59,499 nt of DNA from positions 1 through 59,499 of the forward strand of contig JAIKXV010000024.1 of assembly GCA_024683935.1 (NCBI GenBank), given 5' to 3'. A model generated the notes under the pieces. The model was not told the DNA's origin. It ran no database searches and saw only the letters and a program-made list of their open reading frames with translations. The first letter of the stretch is position 1. Each line of letters opens with the position of its first letter. Source of the DNA: Lachnospiraceae bacterium (lineage in GTDB: Bacteria; Bacillota_A; Clostridia; Lachnospirales; Lachnospiraceae). Position numbers and translations under genes: made by a program. Positions 8,716 to 17,235 of this stretch are shown here, in pieces.

Positions 8716-10041
8716 TTACAATGCCTCTCTGAGGATAAACTGATCATCCTCGTCTATGATATCCAGCATGATCATCGCTATGTCGGGGTCAAACTGGCTG
8801 CCGCTGCAGCGGATAAATTCATCCCTGACCTCTTCCTGCGATTTGGGTAAGGAGTAGGACCGCTTTGAAGTCATCGCGTCATAGCAGTCCGCAACACATA
8901 TAATCCGGGCTTCCAAAGGGATATCCTCACCCTTTAAGCCGTCCGGGTAGCCCTTGCCGTCGAATCTCTCATGGTGCCATCTGGCTCCGGTTGAGAGCCC
9001 CGGGATCTCCGTGATAGTTTTCAGGATCTCCCATCCCACAACGGTGTGGCTTTTAATATGGTTGAATTCCTCCGGCGTAAGTTTCCCCTTTTTATTTATC
9101 ACACTCTCCTGAATGCCTATCTTCCCCACATCATGGAGAAGTCCCATGGCATAAATATCATCCTGCTCCTTTGCGTCGCCGCCAAGTCTTTTCATCAGTT
9201 CCCTGGCGTACTCGGCAACCCGCTCGGAATGACCTTTTGTATAATGATCCTTCGCATCAACGGCCTTGGAAAGGGCAAGCATCACTTCCCTGGAAAGCCG
9301 GCCCTTGGCTCTGGACGCTTCTTCCCTGGCTTTTGATTCATTGAGCTCTGTCATTGTCCGCATCAGATCTTCGTAATCCGGGGTTTCCAGGGACAGGAAG
9401 ATTACCAGAACTCCTATGCTCGCTACGAAGAAGGTTATCAGCATATCGTCAAAGAAAAGCATCTGCAGGGAAAAGAGCGCAGCCGCGAAAATAAAGGACA
9501 GAATAAGTATCCTGATCTGGCTTTTCTTGTAATTCTTTCTGTGGGAAAGCATGTAGAAAGAGCCTATTAAGAAGAAAAGGATGGGAAAACCGTAGGCCAC
9601 GGGTACAAAGAGGAATTGATGGATATAGTTGCCGGCATCGTCATAGGTAAATACCCAGCCGGTAACGGGATTTGTGATAAGCAGCAGGAAATCTAAGATC
9701 AAAAGCCCGTAATTTATCGTGTTCCTGATACGGATATCCTTCGGATCCATCTTCGTATATGCATATACATAGTAGACAAAGAGAAAACCGGAAAGGGCTG
9801 CAAAACAGGAATCTGTGATATTAAAGAAGTAATGTACGGAATTCGGAACCTTATCCTTCGCGCTGGTCACAATTGCGGTCACAACGTCGATAATGTCCGT
9901 AAAAAGCACACAGAAAGCAAACTTCCTGAAGGCTAGATTTACCGCACTCGGGTTGGTATAGCGGAGCATCAGGAAAGTGCAGAGAATAATATCCAGCGGT
10001 ATTACCGCAACTTCCAGAAAGATATTGTAATCAAGTGCCAT
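8716..10041 (-). CDS. Membrane HD-GYP domain protein, putative c-di-GMP phosphodiesterase
   Basis: A 441-residue protein with about seven N-terminal membrane segments (residues about 8-225), a short coiled linker, and a C-terminal HD-GYP domain. Metal-binding and signature residues are present: 'KGHSERVAEYAREL', His303-Asp304 in 'LLHDVGK', 'HHERFDGKGYPDGL' and 'ADCYDAMTS'. HD-GYP proteins hydrolyse cyclic di-GMP; that activity is inferred from the family. It is first in the run with the degenerate kinase, NUDIX hydrolase and Cls. A strong promoter lies only 10 nt before the ATG (10052-10080), so the transcript may be almost leaderless. Confidence 0.88.
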   Translation of the reverse strand: MALDYNIFLEVAVIPLDIILCTFLMLRYTNPSAVNLAFRKFAFCVLFTDIIDVVTAIVTSAKDKVPNSVHYFFNITDSCFAALSGFLFVYYVYAYTKMDPKDIRIRNTINYGLLILDFLLLITNPVTGWVFTYDDAGNYIHQFLFVPVAYGFPILFFLIGSFYMLSHRKNYKKSQIRILILSFIFAAALFSLQMLFFDDMLITFFVASIGVLVIFLSLETPDYEDLMRTMTELNESKAREEASRAKGRLSREVMLALSKAVDAKDHYTKGHSERVAEYARELMKRLGGDAKEQDDIYAMGLLHDVGKIGIQESVINKKGKLTPEEFNHIKSHTVVGWEILKTITEIPGLSTGARWHHERFDGKGYPDGLKGEDIPLEARIICVADCYDAMTSKRSYSLPKSQEEVRDEFIRCSGSQFDPDIAMIMLDIIDEDDQFILREAL

Positions 10042-10051
10042 TACAGCCTTT

Positions 10052-10080
10052 ATTATACACTAAAGCGGCGGGTATGTCAT
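10052..10080 (-). promoter_or_regulatory. Sigma-A-type promoter of the HD-GYP gene
   Basis: On the minus strand: -35 ATGACA, 17-bp spacer, -10 TATAAT. The -10 ends 10 nt before the ATG, so an ordinary start point would leave a leader of about 3-5 nt. Confidence 0.7.
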
Positions 10081-10116
10081 TCGCAAAAACGTGTCATATT
10101 GCAACATTGAGGCGGT

Positions 10117-10146
10117 TAAGATCCTTCGCTAACGCTCAGGGTGACA
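10117..10146 (+). repeat. Dispersed CTTCG...TCAGGATGACA repeat, copy 2
   Basis: TAAGATCCTTCGC followed by TAACGCTCAGGGTGACA; a second partial unit CGCTCAGGATGGCAAA follows at about 10152-10167. It lies between the divergent HD-GYP and recombinase promoters. Confidence 0.6.
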
Positions 10147-10188
10147 AAACCCGCTCAGGATGGCAAAGTAGTATAGATTTTTACACGC

Positions 10189-10217
10189 TTGACTGCACTG
10201 CTCAAATCATATAAAAT
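10189..10217 (+). promoter_or_regulatory. Promoter of the tyrosine recombinase gene
   Basis: TTGACT (10189-10194), 17-bp spacer, TAAAAT (10212-10217). The expected start point falls at the left edge of the dif-like palindrome at 10225-10251. Confidence 0.65.
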
Positions 10218-10224
10218 GTAAACA

Positions 10225-10251
10225 GGTTGACATAAGATAATTATGTCAACC
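10225..10251. other. Perfect dif-like palindrome (candidate Xer site or operator)
   Basis: Two perfect 11-bp arms, GGTTGACATAA (10225-10235) and TTATGTCAACC (10241-10251), separated by GATAA. The inner ends CATAA and TTATG and the right-arm pattern TTATGT-N-AA match the well-known bacterial dif layout bound by Xer recombinases, except that the centre is 5 bp rather than the usual 6. It begins 7 nt after the -10 box of the recombinase gene and ends 27 nt before its likely ATG. That place fits a chromosome dimer resolution site next to its own recombinase, as known for streptococcal difSL-xerS. It would also fit an autoregulatory operator, or both. Confidence 0.65.
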
Positions 10252-10278
10252 AACCACAAAATTCAAAGGATTTTTTCA

Positions 10279-11334
10279 ATGTCGGATTACAAAAAGGAAA
10301 AAAATTATGAGGTGCGGCAGAAGGCAAATGAGGTCATAAAGGCCCTGCCGGATTATGTATATGATTATTTCCTGGCGAGGGAGATCCGTCTCTCGGCGAT
10401 GTCTATCTATTCCTATGCGAATCAGCTTCATACCTTCTTTGAATTCATCCACGACAATAACCCTGCCCTTAAGTCCAAGGATCTGAAGAGCATCAGCCTC
10501 GATGACCTTAACCAGCTTAACGACAGGGATATCGTCGAATTCCTGCATTATTTAAGGAACTACCCCTCCGTGCAGAAGGACGGCAGTGTTAAATACATAG
10601 AGTGCTCTCCTACTACCATCCAGCATTACACCGTGGCCTTAAATACCTTCTTTAAGTATCTGGTGGTGCGTAAGATGGTGAATTCCAACCCTATAGAGCT
10701 GATCGAGCGCTCCCGTCTCCCGAAAAAGGAAGTGATCTACCTTGATAAGGAGTCAAAGCTGCAGTTTTTGGATACGGTGGAGACTGGGGAAGGCCTTTCC
10801 TTAAAGCAGGCGAAATTCCATGAGAAAAACGGTCCCCGGGACTTCGCGATAGTATCCATATTCCTTTCCACGGGCATCCGTGTATCCGAGCTTGTGGGCA
10901 TGGATATAAAGGACATAAACTTTAAGAAACATTCCATCAATGTTTATCGTAAGGGCGGGAATTTTGACATGGTGTATTTCAGCGACAGTGCCGAACACTA
11001 TATAAAGAAGTATTTGGAGGTGCGGGAAGCGACCTATCATCCGGCGGATAACGAAAATGCGGTATTTTTAAACCGTGACGGAAAAAGGATAAGTGTCAGA
11101 TCCGTGGAACTCATGGTTAAGAAGTACATAAACGCATCGGTCCCCTCCGAGGGAAAGCGGATAACGCCCCACAAGCTCCGCTCCACCTATGCGGAAACCA
11201 TGCTGAAAGCCACCGGAGGCGACATAGAGAAGGTGCAGAAATTACTCGGCCACTCTTCCATCACTTCCACCACCCACTATGTGGATTCCACCGAGGAAGA
11301 AAAAGAGGCCGTGAGAAACCTGTCAGATATTTAG
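10279..11334 (+). CDS. XerS-like tyrosine recombinase
   Basis: A 351-residue tyrosine recombinase. The full catalytic set is present: Arg201 ('TGIRVSEL'), Lys225 ('YRKGGN'), His298 and Arg301 ('HKLRSTYA'), His325 ('LLGHSS') and nucleophile Tyr334 ('THYVD'). The N-terminal SAM-like core-binding domain begins 'LPDYVYDYFLAREIRLS'. Length and N-terminal layout are closer to the single-recombinase XerS (about 356 residues) than to XerC/XerD (about 300). ATG 10279 is chosen because AAAGGA (10265-10270) lies 8 nt upstream; an in-frame ATG at 10243 lies inside the palindrome without a ribosome site. It stands alone, with its own promoter and an adjacent dif-like site, so chromosome dimer resolution is the likely role. 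Its stop overlaps that of the convergent M50-like gene. Confidence 0.85.
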   Translation: MSDYKKEKNYEVRQKANEVIKALPDYVYDYFLAREIRLSAMSIYSYANQLHTFFEFIHDNNPALKSKDLKSISLDDLNQLNDRDIVEFLHYLRNYPSVQKDGSVKYIECSPTTIQHYTVALNTFFKYLVVRKMVNSNPIELIERSRLPKKEVIYLDKESKLQFLDTVETGEGLSLKQAKFHEKNGPRDFAIVSIFLSTGIRVSELVGMDIKDINFKKHSINVYRKGGNFDMVYFSDSAEHYIKKYLEVREATYHPADNENAVFLNRDGKRISVRSVELMVKKYINASVPSEGKRITPHKLRSTYAETMLKATGGDIEKVQKLLGHSSITSTTHYVDSTEEEKEAVRNLSDI

Positions 11335-11927
11335 ATCATTATGCCGAAGGCGCCAAGCAGCAGGAATACCAGGAAGATCACGAGAACAGACGGGATAAGT
11401 CCCTTAAAGAAATTGGCGTAGTCCGGAGGGCTCATGCACATATGAAAGAGTATGCTGACAAAGATATACCAGAACAGTATATACTGCCATACCTCTGTAA
11501 TATTTGTGAGCACAAAAGTCCAGAGCAGGAACAGGCTTACGGATCCTAAAACCACAGGAGCTATTGCGGACAAGGAAAGCTGCAGGGATCTTAAAATGAT
11601 ATTCCCCCTCGGCTCCAGATCCACGCTTCCGAGGGCGTTTCCCTTCGGAAAAAGATTGATCTTTACGACCTTTGCGCCGGTGATAAAGGCAATAAGAGCG
11701 TGACTCAGCTCATGGTGCACGGTTCCCGGGTAAGTGAGGTAATTTCTTATCACAAAGGCCGGCATCTGTCCGATGACGCCGGAAAGCAGATTTGTGACCA
11801 GGGTATTTACCGTATTTATAACGAATCCCGCTATAAGCACGATCAGAAATACTATTAATGTTTCCATCAGAGCGTATACTGCCAGGTTATCAGGCAGGGA
11901 AAATTTATCTATTATCTTTGCTATCAT
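11331..11927 (-). CDS. M50-like membrane metalloprotease family protein
   Basis: A 198-residue integral membrane protein with four or five hydrophobic segments. The zinc-protease motif HExxH is present as 'HHELSHAL' (around residue 72) at a membrane boundary. Such short M50-like proteins resemble site-2-type proteases but lack an obvious PDZ domain. The C-terminal half contains 'SPPDYANFFKG'; the second metal ligand could be the Asp there, but this is uncertain. No substrate can be named. It converges with the recombinase gene (stop codons overlap) and diverges from the AI-2E-family gene. An AAAGGAG lies about 14 nt before the ATG, longer than usual. Confidence 0.65.
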   Translation of the reverse strand: MIAKIIDKFSLPDNLAVYALMETLIVFLIVLIAGFVINTVNTLVTNLLSGVIGQMPAFVIRNYLTYPGTVHHELSHALIAFITGAKVVKINLFPKGNALGSVDLEPRGNIILRSLQLSLSAIAPVVLGSVSLFLLWTFVLTNITEVWQYILFWYIFVSILFHMCMSPPDYANFFKGLIPSVLVIFLVFLLLGAFGIMI

Positions 11928-11972
11928 GGCAGTACGTTGGTTCTCCTTTGAAAATGTGTGGTATAATCAGTA

Positions 11973-12000
11973 TTGATAATAAGTTTAACTTGTTTATAAT
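11973..12000 (+). promoter_or_regulatory. Promoter of the AI-2E family transporter gene
   Basis: TTGATA (11973-11978), 16-bp spacer, TATAAT (11995-12000), 23 nt before the ATG. A second TATAAT lies upstream at 11962-11967. Confidence 0.6.
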
Positions 12001-12023
12001 TTGAGCGCAAGAGAAGAAAAGTC

Positions 12024-13358
12024 ATGAAATTCAAACCTGATAAAAAATATATAATGATCGGTTTCATCGCCTTTCTGGTGTTTGCATGTACGATACTCTT
12101 TGTATTTGCAATATTTAATTTCCCCGTTTTTTCAAAGGGATTTTCCGATTTCATAAAAGTGCTGAGGCCGGCTATAAACGGCTTTCTGATCGCTTATCTC
12201 CTGAATCCCGTAATGCGTTTTTATGAAGAAAAACCGATGCCCTATGTTTACAGGTTCTTCTTTAAGGACAGGAAGCCCGGTGTCAGGACAAAGAGGGTGA
12301 ACCGCTATATCTCCATCGCCCTTGCGGTGATCACGGTGCTTTTCTGTCTGGGACTCTTTATCAGTATCGTGATCCCCCAGCTTATTGAAAGCATTACCAG
12401 CATAGCTCGGCAGTTCCCGCAGTATGCCAATAATCTCGTGGCCTTTACGAATAAGACCTTTGATGACAATCCCCAGGTGCTGGAATACTTTAACCAGTAC
12501 TATGAGCGTTTTGAGGAATGGGCAAACAGCTTTATGAAGAATGTGCCCTCCTATATAAACCAGGTATGGTCCACGGTATCCCAGGGGATCATAAACAGCG
12601 TTTCCTTCTTGTGGAACATAGTACTGGGATTCATTCTTTCCTTATACATCTTAGGCTTCAAGGAAAAGTTCATAGCCCAGGTAAGAAAGATCACCCTGGC
12701 CTACTGCAGCAGAGAGAGGGCAAACCGGATCTTTGATGATATCAGGGATGTAAACTATATCTTTAAGAATTACATAGTGAGCTCTATCGTGGATTCCGCC
12801 ATTATCGGAGTGCTCTGCTTCGTGCTCTGCCTGATATTACAGATCCCCTATTCCATACTGATAAGCTTTATCGTAGGTATTACAAATATCATACCCTTCT
12901 TCGGACCCTTTATCGGAGCGGTTCCCTGCGCCTTTATCGTGCTGATGATCGATCCCATAAAGGCTCTTACCTTTGTAATAATGATAATCGTCCTTCAGCA
13001 GCTCGACGGAAACGTGATAAAGCCCATGCTTTTCGGAGATTCCACCGGACTGCCCGCTTTCTGGGTAATAGTGTCCATCCTGGTGGGCGGCGGATTTTTC
13101 GGCGTTATGGGAATGTATCTCGGAACCCCGGTATTTGCGGTTATCTACCGCCATGTGAAGCGTCTTGTGGCTTATAAGCTGGAAACAAAGGGCCTGCCTT
13201 CGGAGACCGCAAAGTACGTACGTTCAGACGAACTTCCCTTTGAGATCCCGGAAAGCGAAAGAATGCAGGAAGAGAAAGTAAAGGCGCAGATCATTGAAAA
13301 GATAAAAGATAAGATCGATACGATCACGCCCGATGATAAAAAAGATGAGGAGAAATGA
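12024..13358 (+). CDS. AI-2E family transporter (UPF0118)
   Basis: A 444-residue polytopic membrane protein of the AI-2E transporter family. The N-terminal half has membrane segments near residues 10-30, 45-65 and 85-110, then a long extracytoplasmic helical region. The C-terminal half contains the family signature 'GITNIIPFFGPFIGAVPCA' followed by 'LQQLDGNVIKPMLFGDSTGL' and 'GGGFFGVMGMYLGTPVFAV'. The charged tail is cytoplasmic. Family members export the quorum signal AI-2 or act as Na+/H+ antiporters; the substrate here is unknown. The ribosome site is weak (AGAAGAAAAG). It is a single gene, converging with the cytidylate kinase-like gene. Confidence 0.87.
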   Translation: MKFKPDKKYIMIGFIAFLVFACTILFVFAIFNFPVFSKGFSDFIKVLRPAINGFLIAYLLNPVMRFYEEKPMPYVYRFFFKDRKPGVRTKRVNRYISIALAVITVLFCLGLFISIVIPQLIESITSIARQFPQYANNLVAFTNKTFDDNPQVLEYFNQYYERFEEWANSFMKNVPSYINQVWSTVSQGIINSVSFLWNIVLGFILSLYILGFKEKFIAQVRKITLAYCSRERANRIFDDIRDVNYIFKNYIVSSIVDSAIIGVLCFVLCLILQIPYSILISFIVGITNIIPFFGPFIGAVPCAFIVLMIDPIKALTFVIMIIVLQQLDGNVIKPMLFGDSTGLPAFWVIVSILVGGGFFGVMGMYLGTPVFAVIYRHVKRLVAYKLETKGLPSETAKYVRSDELPFEIPESERMQEEKVKAQIIEKIKDKIDTITPDDKKDEEK

Positions 13359-13381
13359 TCCGGTACATTAACGGCCGGATT
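13357..13381. terminator. Hairpin between convergent genes
   Basis: ATCCGG and CCGGAT arms around the two facing stop codons (AI-2E ends at 13358; the kinase-like gene ends at 13368). Weak and without a T-tract; possibly part of a shared terminator. Confidence 0.3.
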
Positions 13382-13997
13382 CAAAATCCTCTATAAACTG
13401 TGAGATCAGATTCACAGTTCCTTCAATGCCAAGCACCGACGAATCTATCGAGAGATCATAGGTGTCAACATGTCCCCACTTCTTTGAAGAATAATAGTCG
13501 TAGTAGCTCTTACGCTGCTTATCTTTTTTGTTGATAAGCTGTCTTGCCTCATCCTCCGATTTGATATTGGGGAAGCGCTCCATTATGCGCTTTACGCACT
13601 CTTCCGGCTTCGCGTATATGAAAATATTGAGGACATTGTCAAAGTCCTGCAGCGCATAGTCGGCGCAGCGTCCCACGATTACGCAGGGGCCGTCGGAGGC
13701 GATATTCTTTATCGTGTCAAACTGGGCTATGAAAACCTTGTGGCTGACCGGCATGTCGATATATGAGAGGTTGTTGTATCCGAAGGAATAGACGTCCATT
13801 ACCAGATTGTAGAGGAAGGAACTGGTAGGCCTCTCGTCGTGATTCATCAGCACTTCTTCGCAGAGCCCGCTCTCCTTTGCGGCGCGGGTCAGAAGTTCCT
13901 TGTCGTAGCACTTTATTCCGAACTTTTCCGCCAGCTTCTCTCCTATTTCACGTCCTCCGGATCCGAAGGATCTGCCGATTGTGATTATGGTTTTCAT
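13368..13997 (-). CDS. Cytidylate kinase-like family protein
   Basis: A 209-residue P-loop kinase-like protein of the cytidylate kinase-2 family. 'ITIGRSFGSGGREIGEKLAE' is its modified nucleotide-binding loop, followed by 'CYDKELL', and later 'CVIVGRCADYAL' and 'RIMERF'. The loop differs from the classical G-x4-GKST of Cmk. These proteins are common in Clostridia beside true Cmk, and their substrate is not settled. It lies 16 bp after the rluD stop and is probably the last gene of the aroB-lspA-rluD run. Confidence 0.8.
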   Translation of the reverse strand: MKTIITIGRSFGSGGREIGEKLAEKFGIKCYDKELLTRAAKESGLCEEVLMNHDERPTSSFLYNLVMDVYSFGYNNLSYIDMPVSHKVFIAQFDTIKNIASDGPCVIVGRCADYALQDFDNVLNIFIYAKPEECVKRIMERFPNIKSEDEARQLINKKDKQRKSYYDYYSSKKWGHVDTYDLSIDSSVLGIEGTVNLISQFIEDFESGR

Positions 13998-14013
13998 ATA
14001 TTTTTCCTTTCCA

Positions 14014-14937
14014 TTACTTTACTCTGTTTTCCAGACTGTTTATGATCCTCTGAAAATCCTCAGGGATGGGGGCGGTGGTCTCAATGTATTCCCTGCTGGT
14101 GGGCTGCCTAAAGCCTAAGACATAGGCGTGCAGCACCTGCCCCTCGGTCTTAAAAGGCGACTTGCCGCTGCCGTAAACCGTATCCCCGAGAAGAGGATGT
14201 CCCATGCTTGCCATATGCACCCTGATCTGGTGGGTGCGCCCGGTCTCCAGCCGGCATTCTATGTAGCTGTAATCCCCGAAATTCTCCAAAACATGGTAGT
14301 GGGTAACAGCCCTTTTACCGTCCTCGGTGACCGCCATCTTCTTCCTGTCGTTTTTCGAGCGGCCTATCGGCTTATCTATGCTTCCGTCCCCGGTAATATT
14401 CCCGAGAACCACGGCCCTGTACAGTCTTTTTATCGAATGTTCCTTTAACTGCTCCGCTATATCCTTATGGGCCGTGTCATTTTTACAGATGATGACCGAA
14501 CCCGTGGTGTCCTTATCTATCCTGTGGACTATTCCCGGCCGCAGCACCCCGTTTATCCCGGAGAGATCCCTGCAGTGGTAAAGCAGCGCATTCACCATAG
14601 TGCCGGAATAATGCCCGTTTGAAGGATGCACCACCATCCCCTTCGGCTTATTCACAACAAGGACGTCACTGTCCTCATACAGGATATCAAGCTTTATATC
14701 CTCCGGCAGGATGTCGGGAATCCTGGACTCAGGTATCGTAAGGCTCACCCTGTCGCCCTCGGATACACGGACGCTGCATTTTTTAACCTTTTCACCGTTC
14801 AGTTCCGCTCCGCCCTCTGAAATAAGGCGGCTGACGTAATTCCTGGACAGGACCTCCTCAATGCCTGAAAGATAGGAGTCGATCCGCAGTCCTTCGGAAT
14901 CCTCATCAACTGTGATGGTAAGCGTTTTCTCACTCAT
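14014..14937 (-). CDS. rluD: Large-subunit rRNA pseudouridine synthase, RluD family
   Basis: A 307-residue RluA/RluD-type pseudouridine synthase. An N-terminal S4 RNA-binding domain ('RIDSYLSGIEEVLSRNYVSRL') is followed by the catalytic domain with the conserved 'HRIDKDTTG' (catalytic Asp) and 'ETGRTHQIRVHMASMGHPLL'. RluD modifies uridines in helix 69 of 23S rRNA; assignment to RluD rather than a paralogue rests on the S4 domain and its neighbourhood. ATG 14937 has AAAGGA 5 nt upstream, better than the ATG two codons earlier. The start overlaps the 3' end of lspA, as is usual in Firmicutes. Confidence 0.88.
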   Translation of the reverse strand: MSEKTLTITVDEDSEGLRIDSYLSGIEEVLSRNYVSRLISEGGAELNGEKVKKCSVRVSEGDRVSLTIPESRIPDILPEDIKLDILYEDSDVLVVNKPKGMVVHPSNGHYSGTMVNALLYHCRDLSGINGVLRPGIVHRIDKDTTGSVIICKNDTAHKDIAEQLKEHSIKRLYRAVVLGNITGDGSIDKPIGRSKNDRKKMAVTEDGKRAVTHYHVLENFGDYSYIECRLETGRTHQIRVHMASMGHPLLGDTVYGSGKSPFKTEGQVLHAYVLGFRQPTSREYIETTAPIPEDFQRIINSLENRVK

Positions 14938-15490
14938 TGTCATCCTTTACCATGGAGGAATGGAGGTGAAGCCTCGGGTCATTTGCCTTCTTCATATTGA
15001 GGTCATCCTCCTTATAGACAAACAGTATCAGTATCGCCAGGGCAAAGGAAGAAACCGTCACGTAAATATCCGCCACATTGAATATGGGGAAATTAATGTA
15101 TATCACATATATAAAGTCCACAACGGAGCCGTTCTGAAAGCGGTCGATAAAATTCCCTATGGCACCGGCGGTTATCATACAGATAAAAAAGCGGAGGATC
15201 CTGTACTTCGGCATTGCGGGGAGCCTTATAAGGAAATAGATCATGAGTAAGATAAAGATCACCGCTATCGCCAGGAAGAAATAGCGCTGCCCGTAAAGAA
15301 TGCCGAAGGCGCCTCCCCGGTTTCCTCCTTCAAGGAAACGGAGTACCAGCACATCCTTGATTATCGTAAAATCCTCCTTTCCCATAAGGTATTTTACGGC
15401 AAGCTGTTTTGTGTACTGGTCAAAAGCCACCAGGGCCGCCACAAAGAGCATGCAGAGTATAAAAGATTTTGCTTTAGCTGTCTTAGTCAT
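14930..15490 (-). CDS. lspA: Lipoprotein signal peptidase II
   Basis: A 186-residue four-helix membrane aspartyl protease that removes signal peptides from diacylglyceryl-modified prolipoproteins. Catalytic aspartates are Asp116 in 'GNFIDRF' and Asp141 in 'FNVADIY'; the conserved 'NRGGAFG' loop is also present. Its start overlaps the aroB stop codon by one base (TAATG), and its end overlaps rluD, which suggests translational coupling. The tail after residue 160 is longer than usual and charged. Lipoprotein candidates in this window include DacF. Confidence 0.93.
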   Translation of the reverse strand: MTKTAKAKSFILCMLFVAALVAFDQYTKQLAVKYLMGKEDFTIIKDVLVLRFLEGGNRGGAFGILYGQRYFFLAIAVIFILLMIYFLIRLPAMPKYRILRFFICMITAGAIGNFIDRFQNGSVVDFIYVIYINFPIFNVADIYVTVSSFALAILILFVYKEDDLNMKKANDPRLHLHSSMVKDDNE

Positions 15491-16590
15491 TATTCGTCCT
15501 TTAATATCAGTTCATTTATTCCGCGAAGTATCTCTTCGTCGGTTACGGTGCTGTCGATCACGGCTTTTCCCACCCTCTTTAAGAGGATGAATTTAATCTT
15601 ACCGTTATCCATCTTCTTATCAAGCTTTGTGATCTTTAATATCTCTTCGGGATCGGCGTCATCCGGAAGTGTCAGGGGAAGGCCGAAGGGCAGGAACATA
15701 TCCCTTATCTCATAGAATTCCTCCGTGTCCAGATTCCCTCTCATATACGAGATATGGGAAGCGGCGATCATTCCGAGAGCCACGCACTCTCCGTGAAGGA
15801 GCCTGAAATCCATGTATTTCTCGATGGCGTGGCCTATCGTGTGCCCGAAATTCAGTATTGCCCGGAGACCCTTTTCGGTAGGATCCTCTTCCACCACAAA
15901 GGCCTTGATCTTTACCGATTCTGTGATCATCTTTATCAGGGTTTCGCTGTCCAGGTCATTGATCTCATTAAAGTGGTTTACAAGCCACTCGTAATAGGAA
16001 TTGTCGCGGATAAGGCCGTGCTTTATGATCTCGCCCATGCCGGATGCGAATTCCCTCTTCGGCAGGGTCTGGAGGAAGCCGGTATTGATGTATACCAGCG
16101 CCGGCTGGTGAAAAGCGCCCACCATATTCTTATACTGGTTTAAATCCACTCCGGTCTTTCCGCCCACGGAGCTGTCGGTCTGGGAAAGAAGGGTGGTCGG
16201 AAGCTGGATAAAGCGTATGCCCCGTAAGAATACGGCTGAAGCAAAACCCGCCATATCGCCGATAACACCGCCTCCCAGGGCTATTATCAGATCCTTCCTG
16301 TCAAATTTCTTCTGAATAAGCTGTTCCAAGATGTTCCGCACCCGGTCCAGGTTCTTATTCTCCTCCCCGGCGGGAAGGGTCATCGAGTAAAGCTCCTTAA
16401 AGGAAGAACTTAAAACCGAATATACGGTGCTCAGATGATGGGGAGCCACATTGCTGTCGGTTACTATAAGGGCTCTCCGTTCTTTTACATCAAGAGAAGC
16501 AACGGCTTCCGGCAGTTTATCGAGACTGTCCTCAATGAAAATATGGTATCCCGGTCCCGAAACCGTGTCTTTAATATCAATAAGCGGCAA
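15490..16590 (-). CDS. aroB: 3-dehydroquinate synthase
   Basis: A 366-residue enzyme that converts DAHP to 3-dehydroquinate, step two of the shikimate pathway. The NAD-binding and catalytic signature 'GGGVIGDMAGFASAVFLRGI' is followed by 'QLPTTLLSQTDSSVGGKTGV' and the metal-binding 'LNFGHTIGHAIE' and 'LLHGECVALGM'. I set the start at TTG 16590 because AGAAAGG lies 8 nt upstream and the resulting length fits the family; the longer frame from GTG 16653 would reach into the sepF terminator. It is the first gene of the aroB-lspA-rluD run. Confidence 0.9.
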   Translation of the reverse strand: MPLIDIKDTVSGPGYHIFIEDSLDKLPEAVASLDVKERRALIVTDSNVAPHHLSTVYSVLSSSFKELYSMTLPAGEENKNLDRVRNILEQLIQKKFDRKDLIIALGGGVIGDMAGFASAVFLRGIRFIQLPTTLLSQTDSSVGGKTGVDLNQYKNMVGAFHQPALVYINTGFLQTLPKREFASGMGEIIKHGLIRDNSYYEWLVNHFNEINDLDSETLIKMITESVKIKAFVVEEDPTEKGLRAILNFGHTIGHAIEKYMDFRLLHGECVALGMIAASHISYMRGNLDTEEFYEIRDMFLPFGLPLTLPDDADPEEILKITKLDKKMDNGKIKFILLKRVGKAVIDSTVTDEEILRGINELILKDE

Positions 16591-16652
16591 TTTGTAAACC
16601 TTTCTATATATGTCTTTATACGCGCTGCTGCAGCTTACGCGCAGGCTGGCCA

Positions 16653-16690
16653 CAAAATAAAACAGACAGAGAAAAGAAGTCTCTGCCTGT
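16653..16690 (-). terminator. Rho-independent terminator after sepF
   Basis: On the minus strand, ACAGGCAGAGA (16690-16680) pairs with TCTCTGTCTGT (16672-16662) with one mismatch, followed by the T-rich TTTATTTTG. It lies 27 nt after the sepF stop and separates the division cluster from aroB. Confidence 0.75.
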
Positions 16691-16716
16691 ATATTATACC
16701 TTATTATTTAATCTTT

Positions 16717-17235
16717 TTAAAATCGGCCACCGGCTACCCTTGCAAATTCATATGCTTTGTTCTGTGCGGGTGCCTTTGAAGCTTCGAGGCTGTTGTCTCC
16801 GGAAAGCTCTACGCTTCTCGGTGCGATGATAAAGATAAAGCCTGAGATCTTTACCATGTTTCCGCTTAATGCATATGTTGCACCGGAAACAGTATTGATA
16901 ACCTTCTCGGCAAGAGCTTCATTGATGCCCTCGAGATTAAGTACAACCGTGCGGTCTGCAAGAAGTGCATCTATGATATCGCAGACCTCTGTATCGGAAG
17001 TAGGCTTGAACATTGTGATCTCACGATCTGAATCACCGCCCTTATTTTTTCTGGAAGTCCTCATAGGAGTGATCTTTGACTTCTTGGGAGCTTCCTCTTC
17101 CTTACGCTCTTTCCTTCCGAAAAGACCTCTCTGCTCTTCCTCTTCGTCCTCTTCTATAAAATCATCATCGTCATAATACTCTTCGTCTTCATCGTTTAAG
17201 CTGAAAGTATTCATGATCTTGTCAAAAAAGCTCAT
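16717..17235 (-). CDS. sepF: Cell division protein SepF
   Basis: A 172-residue SepF protein, which bundles FtsZ filaments and links the Z ring to the membrane. The N-terminal 'MSFFDKIMNTFSL' is the expected amphipathic membrane-binding helix. A long acidic then basic linker follows (residues 15-75). The C-terminal SepF fold holds 'DTEVCDIIDALLADRTVVLN' and 'GATYALSGNMVKIS'. Its start overlaps the yggS stop by 4 bp. No ftsZ lies in this window. Confidence 0.92.
   Translation of the reverse strand: MSFFDKIMNTFSLNDEDEEYYDDDDFIEEDEEEEQRGLFGRKERKEEEAPKKSKITPMRTSRKNKGGDSDREITMFKPTSDTEVCDIIDALLADRTVVLNLEGINEALAEKVINTVSGATYALSGNMVKISGFIFIIAPRSVELSGDNSLEASKAPAQNKAYEFARVAGGRF

Noticed and set aside
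10225..10251. Palindrome read only as a rho-independent terminator
   Set aside because: No T-tract follows, it is AT-rich, and it lies at the start of a gene right after a good promoter.
16591..16653. Longer aroB starting at GTG 16653
   Set aside because: It would begin within the sepF terminator region and add 21 residues with no family match; TTG 16590 has a well-spaced AGAAAGG.
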